NCBI GenBank assembly: GCA_020636355.1
Contig: JACJYB010000001.1
Location: forward strand, 62,001 to 126,000
Source of the DNA: Lewinellaceae bacterium
GTDB taxonomy: Bacteria; Bacteroidota; Bacteroidia; Chitinophagales; Saprospiraceae
Length of the DNA: 64,000 nt
Direction of reading: 5' to 3'
Shown: positions 63,306 to 64,000 of the stretch, piece after piece
Position numbering within the stretch: position 1 is the stretch's first letter
How the letters are laid out: every line of letters begins with the position of its first letter
Notes under the pieces: generated by a model
The model's input: only the letters and a program-made list of their open reading frames with translations
Databases searched by the model: none
What the model was told of the DNA's origin: nothing
Position numbers and translations under genes: made by a program

Positions 63306-63340
63306 TCTAGCATCTAAAATCTAGCATCTAACGTCTAAAT
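63306..63340 (+). repeat. 7-bp periodic array of TCTANNN type
   Basis: TCTAGCA, TCTAAAA, TCTAGCA, TCTAACG and TCTAAAT run without interruption, sharing TCTA with a variable second half. It lies 29 bp before the HAD phosphatase gene, in its leader region. Confidence 0.75.
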
Positions 63341-63369
63341 CTGTATCTTTACACCCTCAAAATTGAAAC

Positions 63370-63804
63370 ATGAATCAAGAGAGCAAGAGTCTAAAACCGA
63401 TTTACAACGAAAAAGGAGAAGCTTTAAGCCCCATCTTGCCCCCGGAAATAAAGAATTTCTTAATTGATATCGACGGGACCATCTGTGATGATGTGCCAAA
63501 CGAAGAACCGGAACGCATGAGAACGGTACCTCCATACCCAGACGCCCTGGAGGTTATCAATCGCTGGTTTGATGAAGGCCACATCATTACATTTTTTACT
63601 TCGAGGACCGAAGAACACCGGGCCATCACCCAGGATTGGCTGCAGGAATATGGATTCAAATACCACCACCTTTTGATGAATAAGCCGCGCGGGGGTAACT
63701 ATCACTGGATCGACAATCACATCGTTCGCGCCACACGATTCAAAGGTAAATTTACCGACCTCGTGACCAAGGTGGCGGAAATTGAAGTTTTTGACCACGA
63801 TTAA
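63370..63804 (+). CDS. HAD-superfamily phosphatase, small single-domain
   Basis: The 144-residue protein has the HAD motif I NFLIDIDGTICDD (nucleophile Asp and general-acid Asp), motif II in ITFFTSRTEEHRAITQDWL (Thr/Ser) and a late WIDNHIVRATRF with Lys/Asp-like residues for motifs III-IV. It is short, without a cap, as in polynucleotide- or LNS2-type phosphatases. The substrate is not identified. Its upstream region carries a TCTANNN heptamer array. Confidence 0.85.
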   Translation: MNQESKSLKPIYNEKGEALSPILPPEIKNFLIDIDGTICDDVPNEEPERMRTVPPYPDALEVINRWFDEGHIITFFTSRTEEHRAITQDWLQEYGFKYHHLLMNKPRGGNYHWIDNHIVRATRFKGKFTDLVTKVAEIEVFDHD

Positions 63805-63898
63805 TCCCCGGTAGACCCGTAATAACTTTGCAAACTGGCGATGCAGATTCAGCCTGCCGTGTTGTTCAGCATGGGACTGATTTAGCGTGCTAATGGCG

Positions 63899-64000
63899 TT
63901 AAGTTGACCGCTTATACAGGTCATCTAATGCCTGCTTCCATTCCGGCCAGTTAAATGTAAATCCGGCTGCCTGAATTTTTTGTGCAGATACCTGTCCACC
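63899..64000 (-). CDS. 3' end of a TIGR01777-family epimerase/nucleotide-sugar-like SDR
   Basis: The last 33 codons of a minus-strand gene are present. They read GGQVSAQKIQAAGFTFNWPE at their start and end with LDDLYKRST. This is the characteristic end of the TIGR01777/SDR39U1 family (YfcH-like), where GQ-V-P-K-L-AGF-F--P---AL precedes the stop. The catalytic part is outside the window, so function cannot be checked here. Confidence 0.72.
   Translation of the reverse strand, partial: GGQVSAQKIQAAGFTFNWPEWKQALDDLYKRST

Overview
The window is chromosomal DNA from a member of the Bacteroidota. I infer the Saprospiraceae neighbourhood, but the sequence alone does not prove it. The evidence is a SusC/SusD pair, many secreted lipoproteins, a TAnnTTTG-type promoter, a PadR regulator followed by 'permease-prefix' FtsX proteins, a sigma-factor/CHAT-protease cluster, and weak Shine-Dalgarno use. 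There are no rRNA or tRNA genes, CRISPR arrays, phage genes or transposases. Both ends cut genes: an ECF sigma factor on the left and a TIGR01777-type epimerase on the right.

Layout. (1) 0-4 kb: sigma factor, membrane-anchored TPR-like protein and a secreted CHAT (caspase-like) protease. (2) 4-14 kb: mixed housekeeping and accessory genes: a methyltransferase, an XRE regulator with a membrane partner, GH27 alpha-galactosidase, an RDD protein, an alpha/beta hydrolase, PAS coupled to metallo-beta-lactamase, and a TlpA-like thioredoxin gene broken by seven one-base deletions. (3) 14-18.5 kb: pirin, Crp/Fnr regulator, methyltransferase, DHFR-like reductase and a five-haem cytochrome. (4) 18.5-26.4 kb: a pectin/rhamnogalacturonan-type block (GH28, rhamnose mutarotase, NodB-GH39 fusion), then SDR, CBM9-like and VOC genes. 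(5) 26.8-32.5 kb: PadR plus two paralogous MacB/FtsX permeases. (6) 32.6-44.1 kb: GH63-like glucosidase, small secreted proteins, SusC/SusD and an FG-GAP protein with a haem motif. (7) 44.1-47.3 kb: a tightly overlapped molybdate uptake operon. (8) 48.8-55.7 kb: a complete TetR-TolC-MFP-ABC-2 efflux operon with two asymmetric ATPases. (9) 55.9-64 kb: two frameshifted genes, a Tat-exported Gfo/Idh/MocA oxidoreductase, SMP-30 lactonase, GH114-like protein, a large repeat field and a HAD phosphatase.

Two signals cut across the gene list. First, three otherwise coherent genes carry 14 frameshifts in total. Every one is a one-base loss, most sit in a homopolymer, and repairing them leaves no stop codon. 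Second, non-coding DNA carries many short tandem arrays with a strict 7-bp period and different sequences (GTTGAAK, NNNAGAC, TCTANNN, TTTCAGA, CAYCNAA). Several start at or just after stop codons, and the largest lies inside a field of about 220-bp tandem repeats at 62.2-63.2 kb.
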